Assembly (NCBI GenBank): GCA_032433765.1
Contig: JAVIAB010000092.1
Coordinates: 103,770,564-103,834,563 of the forward strand
Source: Megaustenia siamemsis
Taxonomy: Eukaryota > Mollusca > Gastropoda > Stylommatophora > Ariophantidae
DNA: 64,000 nt
Direction of reading: 5' to 3'
The notes beneath the pieces were generated by a model that was not told the origin of the DNA, made no database searches, and was given only the letters and a program-made list of their open reading frames with translations. Made by a program: the position numbers and the translations under genes. Positions 35,496 to 47,483 of the stretch are shown here, in pieces. Position 1 is the stretch's first letter; each line of letters opens with the position of its first letter.

Positions 35496-36283
35496 TCATC
35501 ATGTGCCATACCGGTTGGCGTAGGCGATCATGTCCTTCCACAATCTTCTATCTACAGTGCATTGTATCAGTTCTGTTGTTGACTGTTTTCCATGCCATGA
35601 CACCAAGCTGTCCAGTATTTTCTCTCTTTGTCGTCCGCGATCTTTCTTTCCATTTGTTTTGCCAGTTGTAACCAAGTATTCCAACTTTCCTCTTCTCATG
35701 ATGTGCCCAAAAAATGTTGATTACTTCTTTCTGATGTTTTTTAAGAGCTCCCTTTTTGTGTTGGCCTCTTTGAGAACTTCCTCATTGGTCTTTTTAGCGG
35801 TCCATAAAACTTTCAACATTCTTCTGAGAAATCCCATCTCTGTGGCCTCTAATCGTCTTTTCATTTGTTTGTCTACTGTCCATGATTCGCTTCCATAGGT
35901 CAGAATTGGTTCTATATAGCATCGATGAACTCTCTTTCTCATCTTTATTGACATAGATTTGTTGCATAAGATATTTTTCATTTTCTGAAATGCTATTTTT
36001 GCCTGAGCTATTCTGCTTTTTACTTCTGTAGTGCATCTCCCATCTGATGTTATTATTGTGCCCAAGTATTTGAAACGTTGTACTTATTTCAGATTTGTCT
36101 CGTTTATTTTTATGCTGCATGATGGTGGTGATTGTTTCTTCGATATAACCATTACTTCTGTTTTCTTACTATTCAGACTGAGACCTTTCTTGTTGCTTTC
36201 TTTTACTATTATGTCTATCATTTCTTGTAGTTCATTCTCTGTCTCTGCTATTAAGACTGTGTCATCCGCGTATCGCAAATTAT
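35493..36283 (-). pseudogene. LINE family A, RT C-terminal fragment
   Basis: Best-preserved family A end. Minus strand: RYADDTVLIAETENELQEM (36270), LSLNSKKTEVMVISKKQ (36165), GTIITSDGRCTTEVKSR (36050), EPILTYGSESWTVDKQ (35900), FFGHIMRRGKLEYLVTTGK (35700) and RRLWKDMIAYANRYGT (35530). 5'-truncated just before the YADD box. TSD hidden by flanking TA-rich sequence. Two frameshifts. Confidence 0.9.
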
Positions 36284-36486
36284 TTATATATAAATAAATA
36301 TATATACATAAAACCCAGGAAGATTACACAATGATTTCTGGAAGGGTACGGTTGTGGCAGATATTTGTGACTAGTTGTGGATAGCATATTCGATCAAGAT
36401 TTGAGTCTCAGCTATTATAGATAGTAGTAAGGTTTGTTGCAATGTACTATTTAAAGTTTTCTATTACATGTACATAGATAATGTAT

Positions 36487-36555
<69 letters not shown>

Positions 36556-36830
36556 TATGTATATATTATATTCTTGTGATATCTTAATTTCTTATATTCT
36601 TTCGAGTGTGTCAATAATACAACCACAATGTTCTAGCTGTTGCCCCTCTGCCAGCACCAACCTTTGTTGTGAGTTGAAGTAGTAAAAGTCCATTGATGTT
36701 ATCTCTCAATTTTACTCTGAGCCTATTTCAAGATCTATACAACTGACCTCTTTCTAAAACATGCAGAGTCACAAGATGTTATCTTCAAATTAGCAATCAC
36801 TGGTATTTGTTGTCCGTATATATATATATA
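36284..36830. other. No gene; long TA tract at 36490-36566
   Basis: TA dinucleotide repeats with TG interruptions; otherwise AT-rich. Confidence 0.7.
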
Positions 36831-37100
36831 AGCCGCGATAGCTCAGTGGTTAGTGAACTGGACTACAAAGAACAAGGGGTAGGGTTCGATCCCAACCGAC
36901 GGCTTCCGGGTTCACCCAGTCTTAAATGGGTACCGTGTAATGGGTATGCGTGTAGAGAATATGGTATCAGCGCCCATATTTTTAGACTATTGACATAATT
37001 ATGAACAGGGAGGTCACCATTACGTCTGTACCGTTTGTCTTTCCAAGAAAAGTCCTGCACCCATTTATGGCTGAGTGAACCTTGAATTCGTCGATGGAGA
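36831..37100. mobile_element. Head-to-head hybrid SINE type 1
   Basis: 36831-36935 is a clean plus-strand tRNA head (agccgcgatagctcagtggt ... gggttcgatcccaaccg). After gggtaccgtgtaatgggtat the sequence turns to the minus-strand order of the body (agagaatatggtatcag ... ccaagaaaagtcctgcaccc ... ggctgagtgaacc) up to about 37100. A normal copy has head and body on the same strand. The minus half is also more diverged. Confidence 0.8.
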
Positions 37101-37354
37101 ACGGTGCTGACCTTCTGTTCTCAGCAACCAGTTTAAAAGCACTTGCAAATGTGGGAATGACAATGTTCTGAATTAAGTGTTCCCTTACTCTGATGGTCAA
37201 TGTCTTTGTACTTTTGATGAGAGGTTAGTTGTTTCAAAATGTGTCCTGTCTTGCAAAACCTGATAGTTTTTTCTTGTACTTTTTACCAACTTCTTAGAAT
37301 GTTGTTCATTAATTAAAATAAGCTACCTGTTTTATATAATATTATACTTAGAGT
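37101..37354. other. AT-rich, no gene recognised
   Basis: No supported feature; the LINE D left TSD starts at 37355. Confidence 0.5.
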
Positions 37355-37367
37355 GAAGAAAGGTACA

Positions 37368-37818
37368 GTGAAAAAGAGTTCTTAATTGTTATGTAGAGCC
37401 AGTCTTAACATATGGATGTGAATCATGGACAAGAGGACACCAGACAAGAAAATCACTGGAGTCTGTCGAAATGTGGTCTTACAGAAGAATGTTGAGAATA
37501 CCATGGACAGCTAAGAAGAGTAATGAAGACGTTCTTAAAGAGGCCAAAAGAAAAAAGAGAGCTAATTTCCAATATTAGGAAGAAACAATCATTATTTTCT
37601 GGCCACTTAATGAGAAGAGAACAGTTGGAATATATTGTAACAACTGGGAAAATTGAGGGACGAAGAGACATAGGGAAGCAAAGAAAAATGATACTAGACG
37701 GCTTAAGAGAGACTCTTGGCAGAAGGTCAACAACAGAAATGATAAATAACTGTCGAAATCGAAAGTTGTGGAGAGACATGATCACCTACGCAAGTAGGTA
37801 CTTGAAGATGATGATGAT
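37368..37818 (+). mobile_element. LINE family D, 3' terminal fragment
   Basis: Encodes EPVLTYGCESWTRGHQ, WSYRRMLRIPWTAKKSNED, LFSGHLMRREQLEYIVTTGK, LRETLGRRSTTEMINNC and WRDMITYASRY, then a (GAT)n tail. 13-bp TSD with one mismatch: gaagaaaggtaca at 37355-37367 and gaagaaagataca at 37819-37831. Related to family A but clearly distinct. Confidence 0.92.
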
Positions 37819-37831
37819 GAAGAAAGATACA

Positions 37832-38164
37832 AACACATACTAAAAATACAAGATGATGTTTTGTTAATGCAGTGTTCTGCAATGTTATTCTTTCAGTAAG
37901 TGAAATATTTTAAGGATTTCCTATGTGAGAATATTAAGAGTATCGAATGTATATGTATTGATTCATGATGTCTGGGCGTATGGTAATATCGTAGATGTTT
38001 ATGATGTGTAAATAATAAGGTTGACATATGCGACAAACATTATTTACTGTATTCAGAGCCAATATATATTGAAGAGTTCCTGAACAGAGCATAGTGATCC
38101 ATGAATGTCTAAAAGTAATATACATATAAAATATTGACGTAAAACACATAAGATTTGAATATGT

Positions 38165-38205
<41 letters not shown>

Positions 38206-38984
38206 ATACAAGTGTAAAATGTGAAACAGATACAATGATATTAGAGTCTGTAAGAAACATATCAGTGTCTGACTTAAAACCATACCTATTAGCATTCCAA
38301 TCTCATTCTAGAAAACACAGTACGGTTAATATTAACACAGTGCTCGAGCTATCCAACAACAGAGCGATTCCTCTTGGGATACTTTAGTTTTTTATTGTAA
38401 AGTGGATGGTATTTTACTTTTTCTTATTTGAAATTTGGTCTGGCCAACAGATACAAGCTAATTTTCGGTGTTCAACTACTAATGGTTCATTTGCATGATC
38501 AACTTAAATACTGAACATCTATTTTCTAGTTCTCCTGCACTAGAGCGAGAATCTAATTAGCCATGAGATCAGGAATCACAGAGATATGCCTTTAGTCTTC
38601 GAGTGAACGCAAGAAAGAGAGAAAGAGCAATAATGAGATGAGCACTTTAGCCTCAACATTACAGCGATTTCCAATGATAATGAGTGTTAAACATTATAAA
38701 GATACACAAAGAATTAAAATGATTTATTAGCATATCAGTATATAAAGTTAATGTAATTATATGGGAATATATAAAGTTATATATATACATATAAATATGC
38801 ATATATATATATATATGAGTGCCTAAAGTTAATTTCATCATCCATAAACACACTTTAAAAGGTGTTTATATTATATAAACATAAATAAATAAAAAAAATA
38901 TGTATATATAATATAAACTTTATCCCAACATTGTGCTACCAATTAGAACAATAAGAAAACTAACCTAGACTGAGATTAAATGTT
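37832..38984. other. AT-rich, no gene; TA tract at 38168-38200
   Basis: TA repeats at 38168-38200 and 38798-38816. The minus frames near 37934-38295 translate the TA repeat and are not genes. Confidence 0.6.
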
Positions 38985-39310
38985 TTAGACGAATGACAGG
39001 AAATCACTTGAGAGATAAAATCAGAAATTTTACTCGGGAGAAAAGCTAGGAATAACTCCTGCCATAGAATATATAAAGAACAACGGATAAAATAGTTAGG
39101 CCACGTGACAAGGCAGAAAGATCAAACACAACACAACGAGCCTTCAATAAACGTAGCCAGAACACCAGACTCAGTGACCGACCACGAAAAAAATGTATTT
39201 ACGGCATACTAGAAACACTAGGAAAGATAACAGCAGCAGAGACGAACAAAAGAGCAAAAGACGGCAAATTATATCTCCTCTCGAACTGAAAGGCAAATGA
39301 GGAAGGAAAG
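38985..39310 (+). mobile_element. LINE family C, 3' terminal fragment
   Basis: RRMTGNHLRDKIRN, then a GHVTRQKDQT-like block, RPRKKCIYGILETLGKITAA and ETNKRAKDGKLYLLSN. Same end as 16136-16380 and 44197-44591, with shifts. Confidence 0.75.
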
Positions 39311-40560
39311 AAAACATATATATAATAAGTAAGTATATATATAAATTTGTATGTGTGTGTGTGTGCGTGTGCGTGTATTTGATTAATAATGATTTACTTA
39401 TAAAGCTAATTTAATGATCAATGATGAATAAGTTAAAGAAAATGTTTTATGAGTGCTCAGTGTAAATGAATGCGAAAAGCATATCATATGAAAGTAGAAT
39501 TATACTGTCAAACTGGGTACTACTTACCCACACTTAGAACTTGAAGAAGTAGCATCGCACAGCGCAAAATGAAATGTAGCTGATGAGAGTAGATCAAACG
39601 ATTCTGGTGATGCTGAAAGTACTTGGATTTGTGTTGGAAATTGCTTCTCCGATAATGTTCATCCAGGGCACGCATTACTTTGGTCTTGACGTGGCGTTGT
39701 GAACTCGTGCACTGGCATGGAGTAGCTGACCAGACGTGGCGTCTACTCTAGAACTAGACTGCTGAATATGTCTACCGTGACAATGATACTTTGTCAGATA
39801 TACTGATCTGGTTATAGTTTTAGAATGGGATCACGAGTTTGAACACGTTCTAAATAGAAACACGATTAACACCACTGCCCGAACAGATCAATATGCCACC
39901 GTGATACTTGCTTATATGAACGTGACATACTGCCATTTAACGCATGTGCACACCACAGTCTGAATGTATCGACGTAACACAACGGCATTTGAGAGCATTG
40001 ATGTTTGATTACTCCTAATTAACGTTCGGAGATAACTAGATCGTCTAGTTAAAATCCTTGTTTAAGTCAATATGGAAATATTTTTCTATTCTTTGCCAAA
40101 CGATCAGTATAGTAACATAATATACGTCTATGAGTCACATCACTAAAAAGTATTAAAAAATAATATATTTTAAAATTGAATTTGAAGAATACAATCATTA
40201 ACTCTTTTCGTACGGTTCGATGCACCATGTGCCATGCCAATTTCGGACGCGTACGTTTCGCCGCACAGTTTGTCACTCTCAATTTGTTTAGTGTAAATTG
40301 TCATTAAACCATTTTCTATTTACATGTCTTGTATCATCTTAGTATTGGTGAAATCTAATTCAATGTTTAATTATACAAAAACTGATATATAATATATTAA
40401 ATGTTAGATGATATAAATGTGTAGATTGATATTTGAAGTCAATAAAAATGTTGTCACTGAAATCTCTACCGCTGAATTGATAAAAACTTTCGGTACTGAA
40501 AGAGTTAAATAAAAAAAAAATTATGAATTTTGTGCAATACTGATTGGAGAATATAATCAT
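39311..40560. other. No recognised gene
   Basis: (TG)n-like tract at 39350-39375. 39520-40050 is less AT-rich but shows no frame or family I recognise. Confidence 0.45.
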
Positions 40561-40900
40561 TGAATTGAATTTGGGGGACTGGTTGGTTTGGAGGCAAGAC
40601 GCCGGTCTTGAGACACGGAGAGGTTGTGAGTTCAATACCCGACTTCAGCGGTTGGGATTTTTATTTGTAATCCTCTCTGTAGCACCCACCTCTAGTCTCA
40701 GCAGCCAGGTCCGGCTTGAAACGTCAATTATTCATCGACGGAAAAATATGAGCACCTCCGAAGACAGAGTTATATGACTATACTGCGAGAGACCTCTATG
40801 CACACGGTTGCCTGGGAAAAACGGGTTAACACATAACATTATGTTCCTAGTCTATAGAAACTTCACCAAAGGGTGAAAGCTGGCGAACGCATGATTTGCG
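40561..40900 (+). mobile_element. tRNA-derived SINE, type 2
   Basis: Head gactggttggtttggaggca and B-box-like gagttcaatacccg; body includes cagccaggtccggcttgaaa and atatgagcacctccgaag; end aaagctggcgaacgcatg. Same family as 7418-7748 on the opposite strand. No confident TSD. Confidence 0.82.
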
Positions 40901-42198
40901 CACGCTGATTAATATAGAATTAAAAAATATTAAAAAAACGAATAAACAATTATTCGATATTTATATTTCAGTTTTGAAGAAATATAAATAAAAAAACTAC
41001 TAAAGTTTTAATTGGATTATATTATAAATATCATGTTAGCAAATTTTTATAGTTTTCTGAATGGAATTGAATATCGGAATATTAAACTTCTCAGCATGTG
41101 ACTTTGATTTCAGACAATTTAACATCGTGTTTTATCTCATTGGGTTTTAGGTACTCAATAATTCAAGAGGGATAAATACTATTTTAGCCAGTGCTTGAAG
41201 GGTATATTTAGGCGTTGTAGGATTGACAGATTATATTGTACGGATAGTTTGTACATATGGTTGACATTAATGAACAGAACAATGTTTTGTACTTATAATA
41301 AAGAAACTATATCTTGTAACAAACTGTGCCAGACATCAATAGAGAAATAAACTCTCAACGTTTGCATCAGTTAATGTTGTAGAGGCACATTAAATCTTAT
41401 GTTCAGTTCATACATAAAAACATACTGGTACGTTTGTGACCAGAACTTAACTATTGACTGGGCATGTGTTGCGTTGCTCACACGTCCCACATTCAATGTT
41501 TGTAAATTCGTGTAATGTAGGTTGCGTAAGTAAAGTTTGAGTTTTCCTCGCCATAGATGTCTCACACATGTTTCTATAGCAGATAGTGTCTGTGTAATAT
41601 GTGTGCAAACGCGAATTCCATTTATCTAGAATCTCATATTAAATACACTAGATCATTAAAATATCGACAACAAAAATGATGTAACAGGAGCTTCAAAACT
41701 GTTTCTATGTTATTTTACAAAATGAGCCTGAGTCACGGTATATCATTAGTTAGAGATCACTTCTACAGAGGACAATTCAGTTTAGATTCAAATTGTTAGC
41801 TTGCAGATTCATTCAACGTCAATGGGTATCAGTTTTTTTTTCTTTCTGGAAATGAAATACAGCACTAACGTGATGCTGGCTATTCTTCTAAAAAAAATGT
41901 GTCGATTATAAAAAAAACGAGGCACTAATATTTCCCTTAGTCGCCAAAGGGTGTAACGTGGTTCTTTCTTCTCTTCATCTTTCTTATTATGAAATGTTTT
42001 TACGACTGGTTCGTATGCAACTAAGTGAGTCAAGTCATGCTGGGTGACCTGGTGATATTGTTTAACTTTTCCATCAATCTAAATTAACTTGTATGGTTCT
42101 TTAAAGAAGTATTAAGAGCAAAACAAACTAAAATAACGAGCTAAAATGCACTCTAAATTCGTCACTCAATCTATATAACAGAGAATATGACAAATCTT
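40901..42198. other. AT-rich, no gene recognised
   Basis: Only short chance frames. The TA tract receiving the mariner-like element begins at its right end. Confidence 0.5.
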
Positions 42199-42214
42199 GT
42201 GTAACGAATATATA

Positions 42215-42260
<46 letters not shown>
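42199..42260 (+). repeat. (TA)n tract left of mariner-like element
   Basis: Near-perfect TA repeat ending exactly at the first base of the element. Confidence 0.97.
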
Positions 42261-42263
<3 letters not shown>

Positions 42264-43667
42264 GGTGTTTTAAAGTCGCAGTGCAGTGAATTTCTACTCT
42301 CGGAAGAAAAACGTCACCAGAAATGCGGTTAACTAATGCGTCACACAAATTGTAAAATAAATGGTATTATTCAAATATACTTGACTGCTATCGGCGAGCT
42401 TATAATGGGTAATGTTGGTATTAACACAATAAAGTTGTGCCTAAAGCATATGTTGAAAATGTCCACCACGGGCCTCAAGACATGTCGTGATTCGTCTTTC
42501 CATATTTGCGAAAACCTTCAGAATAATGTCTGGTGATATTTGTTTAATCTTGTCTACTATTTCAGTCTTTAGGTCATTAATTGTCTGCGGATTATTTTCA
42601 TAAACTTTCCCCTTCAATGCCCCCCACAGATAATAATCTGGGGGTGTTAGATCTGGTGAACGAGCAGGCCAGATTCCACGTCAAATAATGCGATTTGCAA
42701 ATATGCTTTCTAAATAATTGAGTGTTGTTGTGGCTGTGTGTGCTGTTGCCCCATCCTGCTGAAACCAGGATTCCATAATTTCCCGTTCTGTAAGGTGTGC
42801 TATGAACGGTTCCAGAATTAAAGTACGGTAACGTTCTGCATTTATTGTTTCATTAAAAAATATAGGTCCTATTATCCGCATACGACTTATAGCGCACCAC
42901 ACTCCGACTTTTTGATCGTAAAGCGGCACTTGATGAAATTCATGGGGGTTTTCACTGCTCCACAGCCGATTGTTCTGACTGTTCACATATCCGGATAAAT
43001 GAAACCAGGCCTCATCAGTGAAAAAAGTGACGTCAAGGATGGCAGCGCCAAGTTCATAAATAAAATTATGAAACCACATGCAGTAGTTTAAACGGGATTC
43101 ATAATCTCTTTCTTGGAGTTGAGACACTTCAGTTAATTTGTATGGACGATAGTGTAGTTCACTTCTTAAAACCTTGTGAACAGAACTCTTAGATATTTGC
43201 ACCTGTTGAGACAAGTGGTTTAAAGATGCATTTGGACTCATTGTAATTCTGTCTTGGAGTTCCATAATTTGGTCTTGTGAAATTGAAGGTCTTCCAGATC
43301 GGTATGCATCTACCACGCTACCGGTTTCACGAAACTTTTTGATCAATTTTGTAACAGAATTTCGGTGAGGGACTTGTGAGTCTGGAAATTTCCTCACGAA
43401 TTGTCTAATGACCTCATCCGTATATTTACTGCCATTACGAAAGACATGCTCAACCAGAAATACCCTGTTTTCAATCGTCAACACCATTTCCTTCAAGCAA
43501 TGAGACAGTGAAAGTAGCGTAGTGCCCGTCCTTTACGTAAATAAAACCTTAAAGGAAGCAGCGGTTTGTTCATAAATGTGGTTTACAAAATTGTGGTACG
43601 TAGATGATGATTACGTCATTTACTGAATATTAGAAATATTCACTGCACTGCAACTTTAAAAAACACC

Positions 43668-43670
<3 letters not shown>
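42261..43670 (-). mobile_element. Mariner-like DNA transposon, complete with both ends
   Basis: 1410 bp. The left end CAGGGTGTTTTAAAGTCGCA (to 42291) is the inverse of the right end (43638-43670), with a 2-bp length difference and one mismatch. TA repeats flank both sides, so a TA target duplication is certain in kind though not in position. The interior holds one transposase frame on the minus strand. Deleted relatives lie at 28522-28845 and 47174-47483. Confidence 0.96.
42441..43496 (-). pseudogene. Mariner-like transposase, one nonsense codon
   Basis: 352 codons from ATG at 43496 to TAG at 42441-42443, interrupted only by TGA at 42681-42683 (codon 272). Residues 8-60 form an N-terminal helix-turn-helix region of the DUF4817 kind (ENRVFLVEHVFRNGSKYTDE ... 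RKFPDSQVPHRNSV). A second HTH-like part lies at ~80-115. The catalytic domain has Asp161 (FFTDEAWFHLSGY), Asp248 (WFQQDGATAHT) and Asp287 (SPDLTPPDYYLWG), with 38 residues between the last two. All three acidic residues are intact. It would cut and paste its own element at TA sites if the stop were read through; as it stands it lacks the third Asp. Confidence 0.94.

Positions 43671-43742
<72 letters not shown>
43671..43742 (+). repeat. (TA)n tract right of mariner-like element
   Basis: About 36 TA units directly abutting the right end. Confidence 0.97.
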
Positions 43743-43745
<3 letters not shown>

Positions 43746-44167
43746 CATAAATGTTTCAAGTAATTGAAGACTAAAATTACCGTAAATTAACATTCTTATA
43801 CTATTATTAGTAGTTGTAGTCCACGTCAGTCACAGCTCACTTTCTTTCGCCGTGTATTTTTTTTTCTATGAATCTGTCTGCTTCTTGCTTGAGTTGAAGT
43901 TTTAGAGTGTTTCCAAAGACTATTCATATATTATGATTGTTGATAATGTTAATACAGATGATACTGTATCCCAGGAATTTCAGTTTTAATACGTTACGAT
44001 TTTCTCGTTTTGTATTTTATGGCATGAGGTGAAAGAGTACCGATCAACTTTCATTTAGTCAACAAAATCAGTGTTTGTAACAGTGTGTCAAACAATTAGT
44101 ATAATATAATGTTAAATGCACTGTGCATATATTTTTCTTTTTTACTGAGACCTATAACTATAACTAG
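43743..44167. other. AT-rich, no gene recognised
   Basis: No supported feature. Confidence 0.5.
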
Positions 44168-44196
44168 TCAATATTTTTAGCACACTAATAAACACA

Positions 44197-44591
44197 TTAT
44201 TCTGAAATGAAATGTATCAGAAGAATGACAGGAAACAGCTTAAGGGACAGAGTAAGAAACGCTGACCTGAGGAAGAAACTCGAAATTGAACCAGCCATCG
44301 AATAAGTAAAGAAACAACAGATAAAATGGTTCGGTTACATAACAAGACAAAAAGAACTAACAATGACGCAAAGAGCCATAAACAAACGCTACGAAAACGC
44401 CAGATTAAGAGAAATACTGAGAAAGAGATGAATAAAGGGAATACTAGAGTAACTAGGAGAGATATCACCAGAAGAGGCCAACAGAAGAGCAAAGAATCGC
44501 AGCTTGCATCTCCTCCTCGACGCCAACGGCATAGGAGGAAGGAAAGTGGAAGAAGAAGAAGAATAGACACATAAACTAGAACTAAAACTAT
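44197..44591 (+). mobile_element. LINE family C 3' fragment beside the satellite
   Basis: Plus-strand frames: CIRRMTGNSLRDRVRNADLR, IKWFGYITRQKELTMTQ, LGEISPEEANRRAKNRSLHL and LLDANGIGGRKVEEEEE. A 29-bp direct repeat with one mismatch flanks it: tcaatatttttagcacacta... at 44168-44196 and tcaatttttttagcacacta... at 44592-44620. The right copy is the first unit of the 25-bp satellite. Confidence 0.85.
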
Positions 44592-44596
44592 TCAAT

Positions 44597-45502
44597 TTTT
44601 TTAGCACACTAATAAACACACAAATTTAGCACACTAATAAACATAGAAATTTAGCACACTAATAAACATACACATTTAGCACACTAATAAACACACACAT
44701 TTAACACACTAATAAACACACACATTTAGCACACTAATAAACACACACATTTAGCACACTAATAAACACACAGATTTAGCACACTAATAAACACACACAT
44801 TTAGCACACTAATAAACCCACAAATTTAGCACACTAATAAACACACAGATTTAGCACACTAATAAACACACACATTTAGCACACTAATAAACATACACAT
44901 TTAGCACACTAATAAACACACACATTTAGCACACTAATAAACACACACATTTAGCACACTAAAAACACACACATTTAGCACACTAATAAACACACACATT
45001 TAGCACACTAATAAACACACAAATTTAGCACACTAATAAACAGACACATTTAGCACACAAATAAACACACACATTTAGCACACTAATAAACACACACATT
45101 TAGCACACTAATAAACACTACATTTAGCACACTAATAAACACACAATTTAGCACACTAATAAACACGCAGATTTAGCACACTAATAAACACACACATTTA
45201 GCACACTAATAAACACACAATTTAGCACACTAATAAACACACAGATTTAGCACACTAATAAACACACAGATTTAGCACACTAATAAACACACAGATTTAG
45301 CACACTAATAAACACGCAGATTTAGCACACTAATAAACACACACATTTAACACACTAATAAACACGCACATTTAGCACACTAATAAACACACACATTTAG
45401 CACACTAATAAACACACAATTTAGCACACTAATAAACACACAGATTTAGCACACTAATAACACAGATTTAGCACACTAATAAACACACAAATTTAGCACA
45501 CT
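44597..45502 (+). repeat. 25-bp satellite, about 36 units
   Basis: Unit tttagcacactaataaacac plus acaca, tandem for 906 bp. Variants at the junction (cacaca, cacaga, cacaaa, catac, cgcag) recur in runs, suggesting block-wise amplification. A few units have 1-4 bp deletions. Begins directly after LINE C and ends at gttgaaacg. Confidence 0.98.
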
Positions 45503-47173
45503 GTTGAAACGACAGTTGATAACGTTGGTGTATTTAATGCATGAATGATAGCTGTATCATGTGCAGCATTGTCATCTGTTAAAGCTGTATACTTGTTGAA
45601 GGTTAAGATTATGTGCACAAACCTGAGTATTGAATATGTGTTTTTAAAAATAATGTGTGTTTTGCTAGTTTCTTGTCATGTTGAATATATTTGATGTGTT
45701 TGAATGATAAGAGGAAAAGTAGCAGAGTCCAACTATTAACGATGTCTGAAACGAAATTGGGTTGTGAATTTATAAATCGCTGTTTTTTTGTGTTTTGTTT
45801 TAAACAAACCTAGACTGACCGTCTAATGGAATGAACGACTGTTACTTTAGCTTGAAAGTTTAGATGTTATAATAATATCGATAGCTGATCATAGATCGGG
45901 ACGATCATTTTAGAATTAGATTCCAATATCATTATGAGAACTGCCCATACAAATAACCCTACGCGGACAATAGAGAAGACACAGGAATAGTTTATGAAAA
46001 GCTTTAAAAGAAAGTTATTGATATAAGGTGTGCCTATGAATACTGACGAGTAAAGTAGAAATATTAATTGTAGCATGACTTCAGTATGTACAAGATAAAA
46101 GTGATTGGAAATAAAACCATATGCAAAAAGCAACAACAATGCCAGGCTGATGAAAGAGGCTGGTCATGGGTTTAAACATGCTGCCGTTTCCCAGTGTCTG
46201 GTCACTAACGCATGCTATGAACATCGAACAGCCAATTACTTGTGAAACAGATAATCGTTTGCCTGTTCTGGAACATTTTCGTTCTACAAAACTATTAGGC
46301 TGAAAGTGACATCGGGTGAAGGGATCAAAATCTAACGAAGCGATGGAAGTAACAGGTCTGAAGCGAGTAATAAAGCTGACGGTAAAATAGTGTTTGGGTG
46401 GAGAAAAAAAACGGTCCATGAACAACTAAAGTATTGTTGTATTATGGATCCATCGGTCCGTGAGCTGACGCCCTACGGCTCAACGCCATGTAATGGTATT
46501 AGCCGGTTTTTTTCTGACTTCCCTTGTAGTTCCGTTTAAGGAATTCCATTTAATAATAATAATACTTCCACTGAAGTGTTTAACAAATGAATACAGTATA
46601 CTACAATAGTATACAACTATTTTTATCGAAGTATTTAAAGAATTAATATGGTATACAGCTATACTAAATTTATACAAACACTAAGGGAATAACACTTTTT
46701 GATATTGTTCAAACGATAATGCGGAACGCATGATTAGAAATAACTCATCGATTAACGAAATAAGTAAACTGTAAATATTTTATCTCCGTGTGTTACCGGG
46801 GCCTCATTATGTGGGAAGTAAAGAATAGTGACACTGTGACCTTCCAGGCATGTAGTAAGAGGCGACTAAGGGGATTGATCGATGGCTTGACAAGCTGTCA
46901 TTGTAAAAAGTATGGTTATGGAAACAGACCATAGATTTAGAAGCAGTGATTTCTTCAATATGTGCCATTTTGGCACGCAAGGTCTCTGCTTTTGAGATTG
47001 TAGTTCTGCCCTATGTGCCGTCTTCGGCTCGAAAGGACAATAGATAGAAATATTTTATATAGTTTTTAAAAAATACAAAGAAATAAACACGAAAGCAAAA
47101 TATACACAACACATAAAAACCTCAAAGTTGTGCCCTAAACTTTTAAAGTTATATGCCTTCAACATCATGTTGT
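45503..47173. other. No recognised gene
   Basis: 46081-46425 has a 114-codon minus frame of unknown meaning. 46790-47040 is GC-richer (caggcatgtagtaagaggcg, gtgccgtcttcggctcgaaa) and may be the end of an unrecognised dispersed repeat. Confidence 0.4.
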
Positions 47174-47483
47174 CAGGGTGTTTCTAAAGTCGCAGTGCGG
47201 TGAATTTATACTCTCGGAAGAAAAAAAGGCACGTCACACAAATTGTAAAATAAATGTATTATTCAAATATACTTGACTGCTATCGGCGAGCTTATAATGG
47301 GTAATGTTGGTATTAACACAATAAAGTTGTGTTAACACCATTGTAAGCCAGATCTATCATGTAGCAGTGATGTTTAAATGAACACGTAAATGGTAATTGA
47401 ACTATTACGTCATACATAGATAAAATTTAGGTGCGTAAGTATTTCAACAACAAAAAATGCACAGTCATTAAAGAGACACCCTA
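47174..47483. mobile_element. Short deletion derivative of the mariner-like element
   Basis: Begins cagggtgtttctaaagtcgc and follows the left end of 42261-43670 for about 165 bp (cacacaaattgtaaaataaa, cttataatgggtaatgttgg, acacaataaagttgtg). It then jumps to non-coding sequence that ends aagagacacccta, the decayed right end. It has lost all coding sequence and could only be moved in trans. It ends 10 bp before copy B begins. Confidence 0.85.

Noticed and set aside
36840..36905. Possible functional tRNA gene on plus
   Set aside because: Same SINE head sequence as the other type 1 copies, attached to SINE body sequence.
44597..45502. CRISPR-like array
   Set aside because: Units are contiguous 25-bp repeats without unique spacers, in animal-type DNA.
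46081..46425. 114-codon minus-strand frame as a gene
   Set aside because: No recognisable domain, no partner exons and no conserved copy in the window; could not be told from chance.
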